Assembly: GCF_900116145.1 (NCBI RefSeq)
Contig: NZ_FPAB01000002.1
Coordinates: forward strand, 349,078 to 413,077
Source of the DNA: Streptomyces harbinensis
GTDB taxonomy: Bacteria > Actinomycetota > Actinomycetes > Streptomycetales > Streptomycetaceae
DNA: 64,000 bases
Reading direction: 5' to 3'
The notes under the pieces were generated by a model that searched no databases, had not been told where the DNA came from, and saw nothing but the letters and a program-made list of their open reading frames with translations. Positions within the stretch are counted from its first letter, which is position 1. Each line of letters begins with the position of its first letter. Both the position numbers and the translations under genes were made by a program. Shown here one piece after another: positions 43,201 through 51,112 of the stretch.

Positions 43201-44239
43201 GCGGCCGATCGCCACCGCGCTGGACGAGCTGTACGGAACCGGCCGCGGGGAAGGCGCGGGCGGCGACCTGGTGGGCGCGGGCAGCGGCGGCGGCCGGGAG
43301 GCCGCCTACCCCGGTGTGCGGGAGTGGGCCGGTGAACTGGCCGCCCTCTTCGGCCCCGGCATCCGCGAAGAGGTACTGGCCGCCGCCGTCGCGGCCGGCC
43401 GCACCGATGCCGTCTTCGCGCTCGACCCCGACCGGGCCAGGCCCTCCGTCGAACTGCTGCGCACCGTCCTCCAGCACGCCGGGGGCCTCCCGGAGGCGAG
43501 AATGGCGGCCCTGCGGCCCCTGGTGCGGCGCCTGGTGGACGAACTGACCCGGCAGCTCGCCACGCGGCTGCGGCCCGCCCTCACCGGGGCCGTCCAGCCC
43601 CGGCCCAGCCGGCGGCCGTCCGGCGGGCTCGACCTGTCCCGAACGGTGCGCGCCAACCTCGGCACCGCGCACCACGGTCCGGACGGGCAGCTGCGGCTGG
43701 TGCCGGAGCGCCCGGTGTTCCGCAGCCGGGCCCGGCGCTCCGCCGACTGGCGGCTGATCCTGGTGACGGATGTCTCCGGCTCCATGGAGGCGTCCACCAT
43801 CTGGTCGGCGCTGACCGCCTCCATCCTGGCCGGGGTACCCGCGCTGAGCACGCACTTCCTCGCCTTCTCCACCGAAGTCGTGGACTTCACCGGGCAGGTG
43901 CACGACCCGCTCGCGCTGCTGCTGGAAGTGCAGATCGGCGGCGGCACCCACATCGCGGCCGGGCTGCGGCACGCCAGGTCCCTGGTCACCGTTCCCTCCC
44001 GCACGCTGGTGGTGGTCGTCAGCGACTTCGAGGAGGGCTATCCGCTGGGCGGCCTGCTCGCCGAGGTCCGGGCACTGGTCGACTCCGGCTGTCACCTGCT
44101 GGGCTGCGCCAGCCTCGACGACAGCGGACGACCGCGCTACAGCACCGGCACCGCGGGCCGGCTCGTGGCGGCCGGGATGCCCATCGCCGCCGTGAGCCCG
44201 CTGGAACTCGCCCGCTGGGTGGGGGACCGGATCCGCTGA
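40226..44239 (+). CDS. DUF5682-vWA fusion protein (YehM + YehP in one chain)
   Basis: A 1337-aa protein. Residues 1 to about 780 are DUF5682: GVRHHAPS (33-40), a strand ending in Glu60 (VLYVELP) and a second GAFHAPAL motif (233-240). Residues about 790-960 are a Pro/Gly/Ala-rich linker with internal repeats. After helices (960-1120) comes a vWA domain from about 1178, with the MIDAS motif DVSGSM (1182-1187), the Thr in GGGTHIAAGLRHA and the Asp in VVSDFEEGYP, so metal binding appears intact. In E. coli these parts are separate YehM and YehP proteins. The vWA domain is the expected partner of the MoxR ATPase encoded 3 nt upstream. The linker DNA is the most repetitive part of the locus. Confidence 0.88.
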   Translation: MTRTVDPGPGADTERARAVLGELTDPAGALLIGVRHHAPSLAAALPALLDAAGPEVLYVELPADLQDWLPWLAHPETRAPVALAAVPAHPEDGTQLTGPAFYPFADFSPELVALRWAARRGVPAVAADLPLGDPAWRRPRRTGARPPGLEHAMRARLTGRDGDDLWDRLVEVGAPGSGPEALRRAALLAGWALRRDAETGGGVDPLDLRREACMRAHLATAAAGGRRAAAVIGAFHAPALTVTALREPAPEPAPEPSPADTPPWTVSLIPYTYALLDERSGYPAGIRDPEWQHQVLAAAGDPERLTEALTRTAVRICAGLRAQDHPSGPADAREIVRLATDLARLRGLPAPGRGELVEAVQSTLAQGEPLGRGRAVSRALERVLVGDRTGRPAPAAPRGGLAPAVERELAALGLPGPDGGRRAGTERELRLDPRRSERDRRRDVLLRRLTVCGIPYATEGEVSAAGGAEAVTTRWQVAWTPATAAMLEAVGVRGVTAAQAAEGTLRGRHRGEREAGGPTAAQVITGLAEAAACELDALAGERLAELAAVVPASGTLPELLAALTLLDRLREPAAPTAPTVALLTDAAVRQVDGLTGSEDPADARALLELAHRADASGGLRLTDALTRLARDGSPLMSGAAHAVRVLLGQQPPHALGERVASWVDNATTPDARTALGARLTGLLTAAGPLLETAPQALAPLLERVIHLPDRRFLERLPALRGGFDTLSPAARDRLLATVEDTLGAPLTAVSDTDATTLAHWTTADLTAREHLAALGLLPPPHSTSPATALPPGPDAARGGAQPAGPTGTDAPRPTGRGASPTGDRAADPAGAEAAPDTGRAAEPATRPWPTGAPAGTAPAPHGTAPGGADGPDRAAPPVGTESAPDAGGVGGPGPLGGEISAAGSGDRSGVGRVPVTGGVDDPASPGGEVSAAGTAPGAAARPVPAQWGGPPDSAGPNPLRTGPDDVADRLIGPQDRWRLVLGRGTERLADRARPIATALDELYGTGRGEGAGGDLVGAGSGGGREAAYPGVREWAGELAALFGPGIREEVLAAAVAAGRTDAVFALDPDRARPSVELLRTVLQHAGGLPEARMAALRPLVRRLVDELTRQLATRLRPALTGAVQPRPSRRPSGGLDLSRTVRANLGTAHHGPDGQLRLVPERPVFRSRARRSADWRLILVTDVSGSMEASTIWSALTASILAGVPALSTHFLAFSTEVVDFTGQVHDPLALLLEVQIGGGTHIAAGLRHARSLVTVPSRTLVVVVSDFEEGYPLGGLLAEVRALVDSGCHLLGCASLDDSGRPRYSTGTAGRLVAAGMPIAAVSPLELARWVGDRIR
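42883..43024 (+). repeat. Diverged 52-bp direct repeat in the DUF5682-vWA linker
   Basis: Two 52-bp units (42883-42934 and 42973-43024) lie exactly 90 bp apart in the same reading frame. Both encode a GG-V-x-(D/G)-P...GGE-(I/V)-SAAG pattern. They show that the linker grew by in-frame duplication. Confidence 0.8.
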
Positions 44240-44295
44240 CCCGCCCGCCGCCGCACCCCCGCCCGATCACTCCCGCCCCGCACACCCGGAAGCAG

Positions 44296-46179
44296 ATGAT
44301 GACCGATACCGCCGCCGACTCCGTCGCGCTGCCCCCTGTCGCGCCCGAGGTCACCGCCGAGCTGGCGCGGGCCCTCAGCCCCCGGCTGCGCAAGCGGCTC
44401 GACGCCGCCGCCGCGAAACTCGCCGCCCGCCCCCGCAGCACGGACGGCGCCACGGTGCGGATCGCCGTCGACGACGACACCACCCTCGAACTGCACGCTC
44501 CCACCGGGGCGGTGGCCACGGCGGACGCCATCCGCTGTGGCTGTCTGCTGGCCCCCGACTGTGTGCACCGGGCGGCCGTCGCCGCGCTGGCGCCGGTGGC
44601 CGAGGAGCGGCCGGAGGACGAGTCGAAGGCGGCGGCAACGGCGGAGGCGGCGGATACCCCGGGCGGTCCCGATGACCCGGACGCACCGCCGGCCGCCCCC
44701 GTACCCGACACCTCCGCGGTTGCCTCCGCCCCGGCCGGCCCGGACCGGTGGGCCGCGGCCACCGCTCTGTGGCAGGCCGGCGCCGCCGTGCTGGAGAGCG
44801 GCATCGAGGGAGCGGGTGCGCTGCTCCAGGCGGAGCTGCTGCACGCCGCCCACGCCGCCCGCCTCGCCGGTCTGTACCGGCCCGCCGCCCTCGCCGTCGC
44901 CACCGTCAACGGGCTGCGGGCCGCCCGGGCCGCTGATCCGGGACACCGGCTGGCCGAGCTGACCGCCACCGTCCAGGAACTGCTGCTGGTCTGCCACGCC
45001 CTGCGCCGCCCGCCCGCCCCCGGTGGCCCCGACCACGCCGCCCTGCGCGGCACCGCCCGCCGCCCGTACACCCCCGGCGGTTCACTGCGGCTGTACGGGC
45101 TGTGCTGCGAGCCGGTCCTCGCCCGCAGCGGCCACGCCGGGGTGGTGACCTGGACGGTGGACGCGGACGGAGCGCTGTTCGCCCTCCCGGACGTGGCCCC
45201 CGGCGGCGCGGCCCGCGCGGCAGGCGCGGCCCGGCGCACCGTCCGGCTGGGCGACGCGGCCTGCACCCACCATGAGCTGGCCAGGGGCGGACTGATCGTG
45301 TCCGGCGCCACCGTCTCCCCGGACCGGCGGCTGGGCGCCGGACGCGGGGTGCGGGCGGTACGGGCCCAGGGCGTGCCGTGGCACCAGGAGCCGGCCGCCG
45401 CCCTGTGGCGTACCCCGCTCGATCAGCAGATCGCCCGCGCCCTCGACACCGCCGAGCCCGGTTCCGCCGCCGGACTGATCTTCACCGACCTCACCGTGCT
45501 CGGCCCGGTCCGGGAGCCGGGCGCCCCGGACGTGCTGGCCGCCGCGTGCGCGGGCCTGACGGTGCGGATCGCCCCCGCCGACGAACACCAGGACCTCGCC
45601 CACCGGCACAATCTGCGGTGGCTGGCCGCCACCCCGGGGCTGCGGCTGCGCGTCATCGCCCGGCTCGTCCCGGCCGGCCACCCCCGGCTGCGGCTGCTCG
45701 CGGCCGGCCCGGTGCCGGGGACGGAACCGGGCCCCGGGCTGCGCGCACCCGTGGACCTCGGCTACCACCGGCTCCAGCACGCGGACCTCACCGGTACGGA
45801 CCTCCCCGGCCCCGCCGCCTCCCACGCCTCCAACACCACCCCCGCCCCACCCGAGCCCGCCGCCGCCCCGCTGCATCTGCTGCGCCGCCGCACCCAGGCC
45901 GCCCTCGCCGCGGGCCGGCCCGCCCTGGCCCAGCCCGGCAGCGTCGAGACGGACCGTCAGCGGCTGCGGCACGCCGGGCTGTCCACCGCCGCCGACCTGC
46001 TGGACGAGCTGCACCGGGCCGCCGCCGACCGCACCCGCGACGTGTTCGGCCGGCTGCGCCCCGCCGACGCCGAGCGGTTCGCCCTCGCCTGGCTGGCCGC
46101 CGACCACTACGGCGACCGGGCGGCCCGCGCGCTGTGCGCCGCCGCCTGGGCGCTGCCGGATCCGGCCCGGGTAGCGTGA
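44296..46179 (+). CDS. SWIM zinc-finger protein (YehQ-like)
   Basis: A 627-aa protein with a SWIM zinc-binding motif near its N-terminus: C81-x-C83-x5-C89-x-H91 in CGCLLAPDCVH. SWIM fingers bind DNA or protein partners. The rest is mixed helix and strand, with an Ala/Pro-rich stretch at about 105-145 and no recognised enzyme motif; the end is helical (RQRLRHAGLSTAADLLDELH). It starts 56 nt after the vWA gene and completes the set MoxR - DUF5682 - vWA - SWIM known from the E. coli yehLMPQ genes. The first two codons are both ATG. Its stop codon overlaps the promoter of the next gene. Confidence 0.85.
   Translation: MMTDTAADSVALPPVAPEVTAELARALSPRLRKRLDAAAAKLAARPRSTDGATVRIAVDDDTTLELHAPTGAVATADAIRCGCLLAPDCVHRAAVAALAPVAEERPEDESKAAATAEAADTPGGPDDPDAPPAAPVPDTSAVASAPAGPDRWAAATALWQAGAAVLESGIEGAGALLQAELLHAAHAARLAGLYRPAALAVATVNGLRAARAADPGHRLAELTATVQELLLVCHALRRPPAPGGPDHAALRGTARRPYTPGGSLRLYGLCCEPVLARSGHAGVVTWTVDADGALFALPDVAPGGAARAAGAARRTVRLGDAACTHHELARGGLIVSGATVSPDRRLGAGRGVRAVRAQGVPWHQEPAAALWRTPLDQQIARALDTAEPGSAAGLIFTDLTVLGPVREPGAPDVLAAACAGLTVRIAPADEHQDLAHRHNLRWLAATPGLRLRVIARLVPAGHPRLRLLAAGPVPGTEPGPGLRAPVDLGYHRLQHADLTGTDLPGPAASHASNTTPAPPEPAAAPLHLLRRRTQAALAAGRPALAQPGSVETDRQRLRHAGLSTAADLLDELHRAAADRTRDVFGRLRPADAERFALAWLAADHYGDRAARALCAAAWALPDPARVA
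46172..46177 (+). promoter_or_regulatory. -10 element TAGCGT inside the end of the SWIM gene
   Basis: TAGCGT overlaps the last codons of the SWIM gene and lies 7 nt before the ATG at 46185; no ribosome-binding site is seen. It suggests the aldo/keto reductase has its own leaderless promoter and is not part of the MoxR-vWA operon. Confidence 0.45.
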
Positions 46180-46184
46180 GCCGC

Positions 46185-47156
46185 ATGGCGTTCTCCCGTT
46201 TCAGCCCCGACGCGACCCCGGCCGCCCGGATCGGCCTCGGCCTGGCCGCCGTCGGCCGCCCCGGTTACATCAACCTGGGCCGGGCCGCCGACCTGCCCGC
46301 CGATCGCACTGTCGACGCCCTGCGCGAGCGCAGCCACCAGCTGCTGGACGCCGCCCACGCCGCCGGTGTGCGCTATCTGGACACGGCGCGCTCCTACGGC
46401 CGGGCCGAGGAGTTCCTGGCGGAGTGGCTGCGCGAGCGCCCCGCCGTCCGCGATGTCGTCGTCGGCAGCAAGTGGGGCTACACCTACACGGCCGACTGGC
46501 GCAGCGACGCCGACACCCATGAGGTGAAGGACCACAGCGCCGCCACCTTCGACCGGCAGTACGCGGAGAGCACCGCGCTGCTCGGCGACCGGCTGGACCT
46601 CTACCAGATCCACTCGGTGACCCCGCAGAGCCCGGCCCTCACCGACCCGGCCGTGCTGGAGCGGCTGGCCGGACTGCGGGCGGCGGGCGTGGACGTGGGC
46701 CTGTCCACCAGCGGCCCCGCCCAGGCGGAGGCGATCCGCGCGGCGCTCGCGCTGCGGTACGAGGGAGGGCCGCTGTTCCGCACCGTGCAGTCCACGTTCA
46801 ACGTGCTGGAGCCCTCCGCGGGTGAGGCGCTGGCCGAGGCGCACGCCGCCGGGCTCACCGTCATCGTCAAGGAGGGGATGGCGAACGGCCGGCTGGCCGG
46901 TGCGGCCGCCCCGCCGGTGCTGCGGGAGATCGCCGGCCGGTACGGCACCGGGCCGGACGCCGTGGCGCTCGCGGCGGTGCTGCACCGGCCGTGGGCGGGG
47001 ATCGTGCTCTCCGGCGCGGCCACCGTGGCCCAGCTGACGGGCAATCTGGCCGCCGCCGGGCTGCGGCTCGATTCGCGCGACCTGGCCCGGCTCACCGAAC
47101 TGGCCGTCCCCGCGCAGCGGTACTGGGCGGAGCGCTCCGCGCTGCCCTGGAGCTGA
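46185..47156 (+). CDS. Aldo/keto reductase
   Basis: A 323-aa NADPH-dependent aldo/keto reductase of the short type. The TIM-barrel landmarks are present: RYLDTARSYGRAEEFLAEWL (catalytic Asp and Tyr), VVGSKWGYT (Lys) and LDLYQIHSV (His). The cofactor end is recognisable in DAVALAAVLHRPWAGIVLSGA. The substrate is unknown. It follows the SWIM gene by only 5 nt but has its own -10-like element, so it is probably a separate unit. Confidence 0.9.
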   Translation: MAFSRFSPDATPAARIGLGLAAVGRPGYINLGRAADLPADRTVDALRERSHQLLDAAHAAGVRYLDTARSYGRAEEFLAEWLRERPAVRDVVVGSKWGYTYTADWRSDADTHEVKDHSAATFDRQYAESTALLGDRLDLYQIHSVTPQSPALTDPAVLERLAGLRAAGVDVGLSTSGPAQAEAIRAALALRYEGGPLFRTVQSTFNVLEPSAGEALAEAHAAGLTVIVKEGMANGRLAGAAAPPVLREIAGRYGTGPDAVALAAVLHRPWAGIVLSGAATVAQLTGNLAAAGLRLDSRDLARLTELAVPAQRYWAERSALPWS

Positions 47157-47189
47157 GCCGGTCCGGCCCGCCCCCGTGCGGCGCGGCCG

Positions 47190-47870
47190 TCAGGCGGCCC
47201 GCGCCTTGGTGGCGTACATGTCGACGTACTCCTGCCCGGACAGCCGCATCACCTCGGTCATCACCTCGTCGGTGACGGCCCGCAGCACGTAGCGGTCGCG
47301 GTCCATGCCCTCGTACCGGGAGAAGTCCAGCGGCGTGCCGAACCGGACGGTGATCCGCCGTCCGCGTCCGATGCGCGGCAGCCCCTTGCCGCCGGGCTGC
47401 ACCCGGTCGGTGCCGATCATCGCGAACGGCACCACCGGCGCGCCGGACATCAACGTGAGCCGGGCGATGCCGGTACGTCCCCGGTACAGCCGGCCGTCGG
47501 GGGAGCGGGTGCCCTCCGGGTAGATGCCGAAGACCTTGCCCTGCTCCAGTACCCGCAGCCCCGTCATCAGCGCCGCCACACCGCCGTGTCCGCCGTCCCT
47601 GGCCACCGGGATCATGCCGACGCCGGTGAAGAACCAGGCCATGATCCGGCCCTTGAGCGAGCGGCCGGTGACGTACTCGTCCTTGCCGATGAAGTGCACC
47701 TGGCGCTTGGAGATGAGCGGCAGGATGACCGAGTCGATGAACGTCAGGTGATTGCCCGCCAGCACCACCGGGCCCTCGCCCGGGACGTTCTCCAGACCCT
47801 CCACGCGGGGGCGGAAGAAGAGCCTCAGCAAGGGGCCGAACAGCGTCTTCAGCAGCACGAAACGGGACAA
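47190..47870 (-). CDS. 1-acyl-sn-glycerol-3-phosphate acyltransferase (PlsC type)
   Basis: A 226-aa membrane-associated acyltransferase that makes phosphatidic acid from lysophosphatidic acid. The HX4D motif is NHLTFID, the glycerophosphate-binding motif YPEGTRSPDG follows near residue 120, and VVPFAMIGTD is the fourth block. A hydrophobic N-terminal segment anchors it. The start is a TTG at 47870 with GGAGG five nt upstream, giving the family-typical start SRFVLLKTLFGPLLRL; an upstream ATG (47912) lacks such a site. It converges on the aldo/keto reductase gene. Confidence 0.9.
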   Translation of the reverse strand: MSRFVLLKTLFGPLLRLFFRPRVEGLENVPGEGPVVLAGNHLTFIDSVILPLISKRQVHFIGKDEYVTGRSLKGRIMAWFFTGVGMIPVARDGGHGGVAALMTGLRVLEQGKVFGIYPEGTRSPDGRLYRGRTGIARLTLMSGAPVVPFAMIGTDRVQPGGKGLPRIGRGRRITVRFGTPLDFSRYEGMDRDRYVLRAVTDEVMTEVMRLSGQEYVDMYATKARAA

Positions 47871-48073
47871 GGTTCCCTCCGGTCGGGTGGTGGCCAGTGC
47901 TCGGGAGCGCACAGCTCAAGGACGATACTCGCGTGTCCGCGCTCGTGGCGCACGGGGTTCACGCAGCGGACACGTGATTTTGATGTGCCTTTGTCATCTC
48001 TGCCCCCGAAGGTCCCCGTCCGGGCGCTTCCCACTCCCTACCATCGCCCTGACGCACATCCCACGGAGGCACC

Positions 48074-49249
48074 ATGCCGGCAGACCGCCCAGCGGCCCCG
48101 GACCACGACGGTACGTCGCTCACCCGGCGCACCGTACTCGGCGCGACGGCCGCCGGAGCCGGCGCCACCGTCCTGCTGGGCGCCGCCGTCGCCCGCGCCG
48201 GCCGGCAGGACGGTGGCGCGTCCGCGGCCGGGGACCCGCCGGTGCCCACCGTCATCGCCCACCGGGGCGCCAGCGGCTACCGGCCCGAACACACCCTCGG
48301 CGCCTATCAGCTGGCCCTCGACCTCGGCGCCGACGCCATCGAGGTGGACCTGGTGCCGACCCGCGACCACCAGCTGGTGTGCCGGCACGAGAACGACATC
48401 TCCGGCACCACCGACGTCGCCGGCCGCCCCGAGTTCGCCGACCGGGAAACCACCGGAACGGTGGACGGCGAGAAGGTGACGGGCTGGTTCACCGAGGACT
48501 TCACCGCCGCCGAACTCGGCACCCTCGGCGCCGTCGAACGCCTCCCGCGGCGCCGCCCGCACAACACCCTCTACAACGGGTACTGGCCCGTCCCCACCCT
48601 GCGCGAGGTGCTGGAGTGGGCCGCGGACCGGGGCCGGCGGCGCGGCCGGCCCGTCCCGCTGTACCTGGAGATCAAACACCCCAGCCACTTCCGCGCCCTC
48701 GGCCTGGACATCGAGGAACCGCTGGCCCGGCTGCTGCACGAGTACGGCCTGCACCGTGCCGACGCGCCCGTGACCGTCCAGAGCTTCGAGGCCGACAGCC
48801 TGCGCCGGATGGCGGAACGGACCGACACCCGCCGCACCCTGCTGCTGGCCGGCGCCGGGACCCGCCCCGAGGACCTCCGGCTGGCCGGTGACCCGCGCAC
48901 CGTCGCCGATCTGGTGACCCCCGCTGGCCTGGCGGAGATCGCCGGCTACGCGCACCTCATCGGCCCCACCCTCGACCTGGTCATCCCGCGCCACGCCGAC
49001 GACACCCTCGCCGCCCCGACCACCCTGGTCGCCGACGCCCACGCCCGCGGCCTGGCCGTCCACGGCTACACCCTGCGCAACGAGAACGCCTATCTGCCGG
49101 CCGACTTCCGGACCGGGGACGGCAGCGACGGATCACGCTACGGCGATGTCTTCGGCGCCGTCCGCGCCTATCTCGGCCAGGGCATCGACGGCCTGCACGC
49201 CGACCATCCCGACACCGTACTGCTGGCCGCGGCCGACGCCCGGCGCTGA
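48074..49249 (+). CDS. Tat-exported glycerophosphodiester phosphodiesterase
   Basis: A 391-aa secreted enzyme that hydrolyses glycerophosphodiesters to glycerol-3-phosphate and an alcohol. A twin-arginine signal (LTRRTVLGATAAGAGATVLL) leads to cleavage near ARA-GR. Catalytic features are VIAHRGASGYRPEHTLGAY (His, Arg, Glu), DAIEVDLVPTRDHQLVCRHE (metal-binding Glu/Asp and second His) and LYLEIKHPS. It resembles GlpQ-type enzymes with the insert VPTLREVLEWA. GGAGG precedes the ATG. A single PHO-box-like 11-mer is found about 115 nt upstream. Confidence 0.93.
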   Translation: MPADRPAAPDHDGTSLTRRTVLGATAAGAGATVLLGAAVARAGRQDGGASAAGDPPVPTVIAHRGASGYRPEHTLGAYQLALDLGADAIEVDLVPTRDHQLVCRHENDISGTTDVAGRPEFADRETTGTVDGEKVTGWFTEDFTAAELGTLGAVERLPRRRPHNTLYNGYWPVPTLREVLEWAADRGRRRGRPVPLYLEIKHPSHFRALGLDIEEPLARLLHEYGLHRADAPVTVQSFEADSLRRMAERTDTRRTLLLAGAGTRPEDLRLAGDPRTVADLVTPAGLAEIAGYAHLIGPTLDLVIPRHADDTLAAPTTLVADAHARGLAVHGYTLRNENAYLPADFRTGDGSDGSRYGDVFGAVRAYLGQGIDGLHADHPDTVLLAAADARR

Positions 49250-49344
49250 CCCTTCTCCCGTAGCGCGCGGGCTCATGCCCCGGAGCGCAGTCGTACATCT
49301 CACAAGCCAGTTACCCCGCGCACCCTCCCCAGACGCCTCGGTAG

Positions 49345-49359
49345 CCAGCACAATGCTGG
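49345..49359. repeat. Inverted repeat CCAGCA-CAA-TGCTGG
   Basis: A perfect 6-bp inverted repeat with a 3-bp spacer lies in the 221-nt gap between the phosphodiesterase and a GNAT gene, with CACAAT (-10-like) inside it. It may be an operator of the GNAT gene. The rest of this gap holds nothing I recognise. Confidence 0.4.
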
Positions 49360-49470
49360 GGGCGCCCGGAGCGGACAACCGGCGGGCGCCGTCAGGGCAT
49401 TCACCGGCCGGTGGCGCACACCCTCCTTCATGTGCCCCGGCCCATCACCTCGTTGGGGAGACGTGAGCAC

Positions 49471-49986
49471 ATGGGCATGAGCGTCACGATCGACAGGGCG
49501 GCCGAGCAGGACGCCGAACAGATCCTCAAACTCCAGTACCTGTGCTACCAGGCGGAAGCCGAGCTGGCCGGGGACTACCAGATCGACGCGCTGACCCAGA
49601 CGGCGGACGACCTGCGCGCCGAGATGCGGGCCGGTCTGGTGCTGGTGGCCCGGCTGGGCACGGAGATCGTTGGCTCGGTACGCGGCACCGTCGACGCCGA
49701 CGGCACCGCCTCCATCGGCCGGCTGATCGTGCACCCCCGGATGCAGCGCCACGGCCTCGGCGGCCGGCTGCTCGACCGGATCGAAGAGCGCCTCGCGGCC
49801 GAGGCCGACGCCGCCCGCTACCGGCTGCACTCCGGCCAGCGCGGCGAGGGCAACCTGCGGCTGTACCGGCGGCTCGGCTACGCGCCGGTGGCCACCGAGC
49901 ACGTGTCGCGGCACCTGAACGTCATCACCCTGGAGAAGATCCGGGTGCCCCGGGCGCGCCCCGGGGAGCTGGCCGCCAGCGCCTGA
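49471..49986 (+). CDS. GNAT-family N-acetyltransferase
   Basis: A 171-aa acetyltransferase. The acetyl-CoA site is in SIGRLIVHPRMQRHGLGGRLL (RxxGxG-like), preceded by the strand VGSVRGTVDADG and followed by RLYRRLGYAPVATEHV, the usual C-terminal part of motif B. The substrate is unknown. ATG 49471 has GGGGAG upstream at long spacing (11 nt); ATG 49477 is two codons later. Confidence 0.87.
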   Translation: MGMSVTIDRAAEQDAEQILKLQYLCYQAEAELAGDYQIDALTQTADDLRAEMRAGLVLVARLGTEIVGSVRGTVDADGTASIGRLIVHPRMQRHGLGGRLLDRIEERLAAEADAARYRLHSGQRGEGNLRLYRRLGYAPVATEHVSRHLNVITLEKIRVPRARPGELAASA

Positions 49987-49998
49987 CCGACGGCCCTC

Positions 49999-50460
49999 TC
50001 AGCGCTCGTGCCGCCGGGACCGGCGCAGCCACAGCAGCCCGGTCACCGGCAGCACGAGCGGCAGGAACAGATAGCCCCGCCCGTAGTCCGACCACACGGT
50101 CGCGTCCGGGAAGGCGGACGGGTCCACCAGCGTCCACGTTCCCACCGCGAGTACCCCGGCCAGCTCGGCGGCGCAGCACCCGAGCGCGATCCGCCGCGCT
50201 CCCTCCCCGCCGCGGACCAGGGCCACCGTGATGAAGGCGTACACCAGGGCGGCGACCGCGGAGAGCGCGTAGGCCAGCGGTGCCTCCTCGAAGCGGGTGG
50301 AGAGCTGGTAGAGCGAGCGCGAGGCCGCGCCCACGGTGAACACGCCGTACAGCGTCACCAGCAGCCGGCCGGGGCCGTCCCGCAGCCCGCGCTCGCGCGG
50401 GCCGGACGTCCGCGGCGCACCGGCCGGGACGGCGGCGTCGGGGGTGGCGGGCTCAGCCAA
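49999..50460 (-). CDS. Small integral membrane protein, four predicted helices
   Basis: A 153-aa protein of unknown function. After an N-terminal Pro/Ala-rich stretch come four hydrophobic segments: around LLVTLYGVFTVGAAS, ALSAVAALVYAFITVALV, IALGCCAAELAGVLAVG and GYLFLPLVLPVTGLLWL. The start is a TTG (50460) that lies inside the end of the preceding gene (8-nt overlap), so it is probably coupled to it. The two genes form a small membrane-protein pair seen in streptomycetes. Confidence 0.75.
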   Translation of the reverse strand: MAEPATPDAAVPAGAPRTSGPRERGLRDGPGRLLVTLYGVFTVGAASRSLYQLSTRFEEAPLAYALSAVAALVYAFITVALVRGGEGARRIALGCCAAELAGVLAVGTWTLVDPSAFPDATVWSDYGRGYLFLPLVLPVTGLLWLRRSRRHER

Positions 50461-50830
50461 CGCTCACACCGCCCGCCCACACGTCGTCCAGCCGCAGCTG
50501 GAGCACCGCGAGCACCAGGGCACCCGCCGCGACCGTCGCCGAGCCCCACCGGGAGCGTTCGCCCAGCGAGACCATCGCGACCACCGGCAGGCACAGCGGC
50601 ACGGCGACCAGGTACGAGGCGAAGACCACCGTGGTGTCGCCCGAGGGCCGCTGGCCGCCGGAGAGCTGGACCACCCCTATCGCCAGCTGCACGAGCGTGA
50701 GCAGCAGCACCACGGCCATGCCCAGGTAGTGCCAGTCCTTGACGGGCTGGCCGCGCAACGCGGCGTACGCGCACCAGGCGGCCAGCAGCAGCGCGGCCAC
50801 GGCGACCGCGACCGTCAACGGGGTGAGCAT
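50453..50830 (-). CDS. Small integral membrane protein, upstream partner
   Basis: A 125-aa protein with four hydrophobic segments (LTVAVAVAALLLAAWCAYAA, LGMAVVLLLTLVQLAIGVV, VVFASYLVAVPLCLPVVAM, ATVAAGALVLAVLQL) and almost no soluble domain. The function is unknown. The start at 50830 has no ribosome-binding site, but TAGAGT lies 7 nt upstream, suggesting a leaderless mRNA. Its 3' end overlaps the next membrane-protein gene. Confidence 0.78.
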   Translation of the reverse strand: MLTPLTVAVAVAALLLAAWCAYAALRGQPVKDWHYLGMAVVLLLTLVQLAIGVVQLSGGQRPSGDTTVVFASYLVAVPLCLPVVAMVSLGERSRWGSATVAAGALVLAVLQLRLDDVWAGGVSVG

Positions 50831-50837
50831 GGCGCCG

Positions 50838-50843
50838 ACTCTA
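50838..50843 (-). promoter_or_regulatory. -10 element TAGAGT, probable leaderless start
   Basis: The minus strand reads TAGAGT, 7 nt, then ATG at 50830. No -35 is obvious in the extremely GC-rich sequence upstream. Confidence 0.45.
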
Positions 50844-51055
50844 CTGCGCGCCCCCGGCCCGGCCCGACCCACCCCCGGCCCGCCCGCCGCCCGCCGCCCG
50901 CCGCGCGCACCGTGGCGTTGGCCACACCCGCCCCCGCCTCCCCGCTCGTCACGCACCCGGCGCGCACCCCGGACCGGCCGGTATCCGCGCAGGTCACAGC
51001 GGGTGTGGCGGCCCCGGCGCGGGGAGCGGGTCCGGCCGGCCGGCTGTCCACCATT

Positions 51056-51077
51056 CGGACAGGAGTGTCCGTATAAG
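51056..51077 (+). promoter_or_regulatory. Inverted repeat and -10 element upstream of the met leader
   Basis: A perfect inverted repeat CGGACA-GGAG-TGTCCG (51056-51071) directly abuts TATAAG (51072-51077). The repeat occupies the spacer region of the putative promoter, where a repressor could bind. Transcription from here would give a leader of about 300 nt before metN. Confidence 0.45.
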
Positions 51078-51112
51078 GGACGGGACACAAGCGTTCTGTT
51101 TTACTGGTCGGC

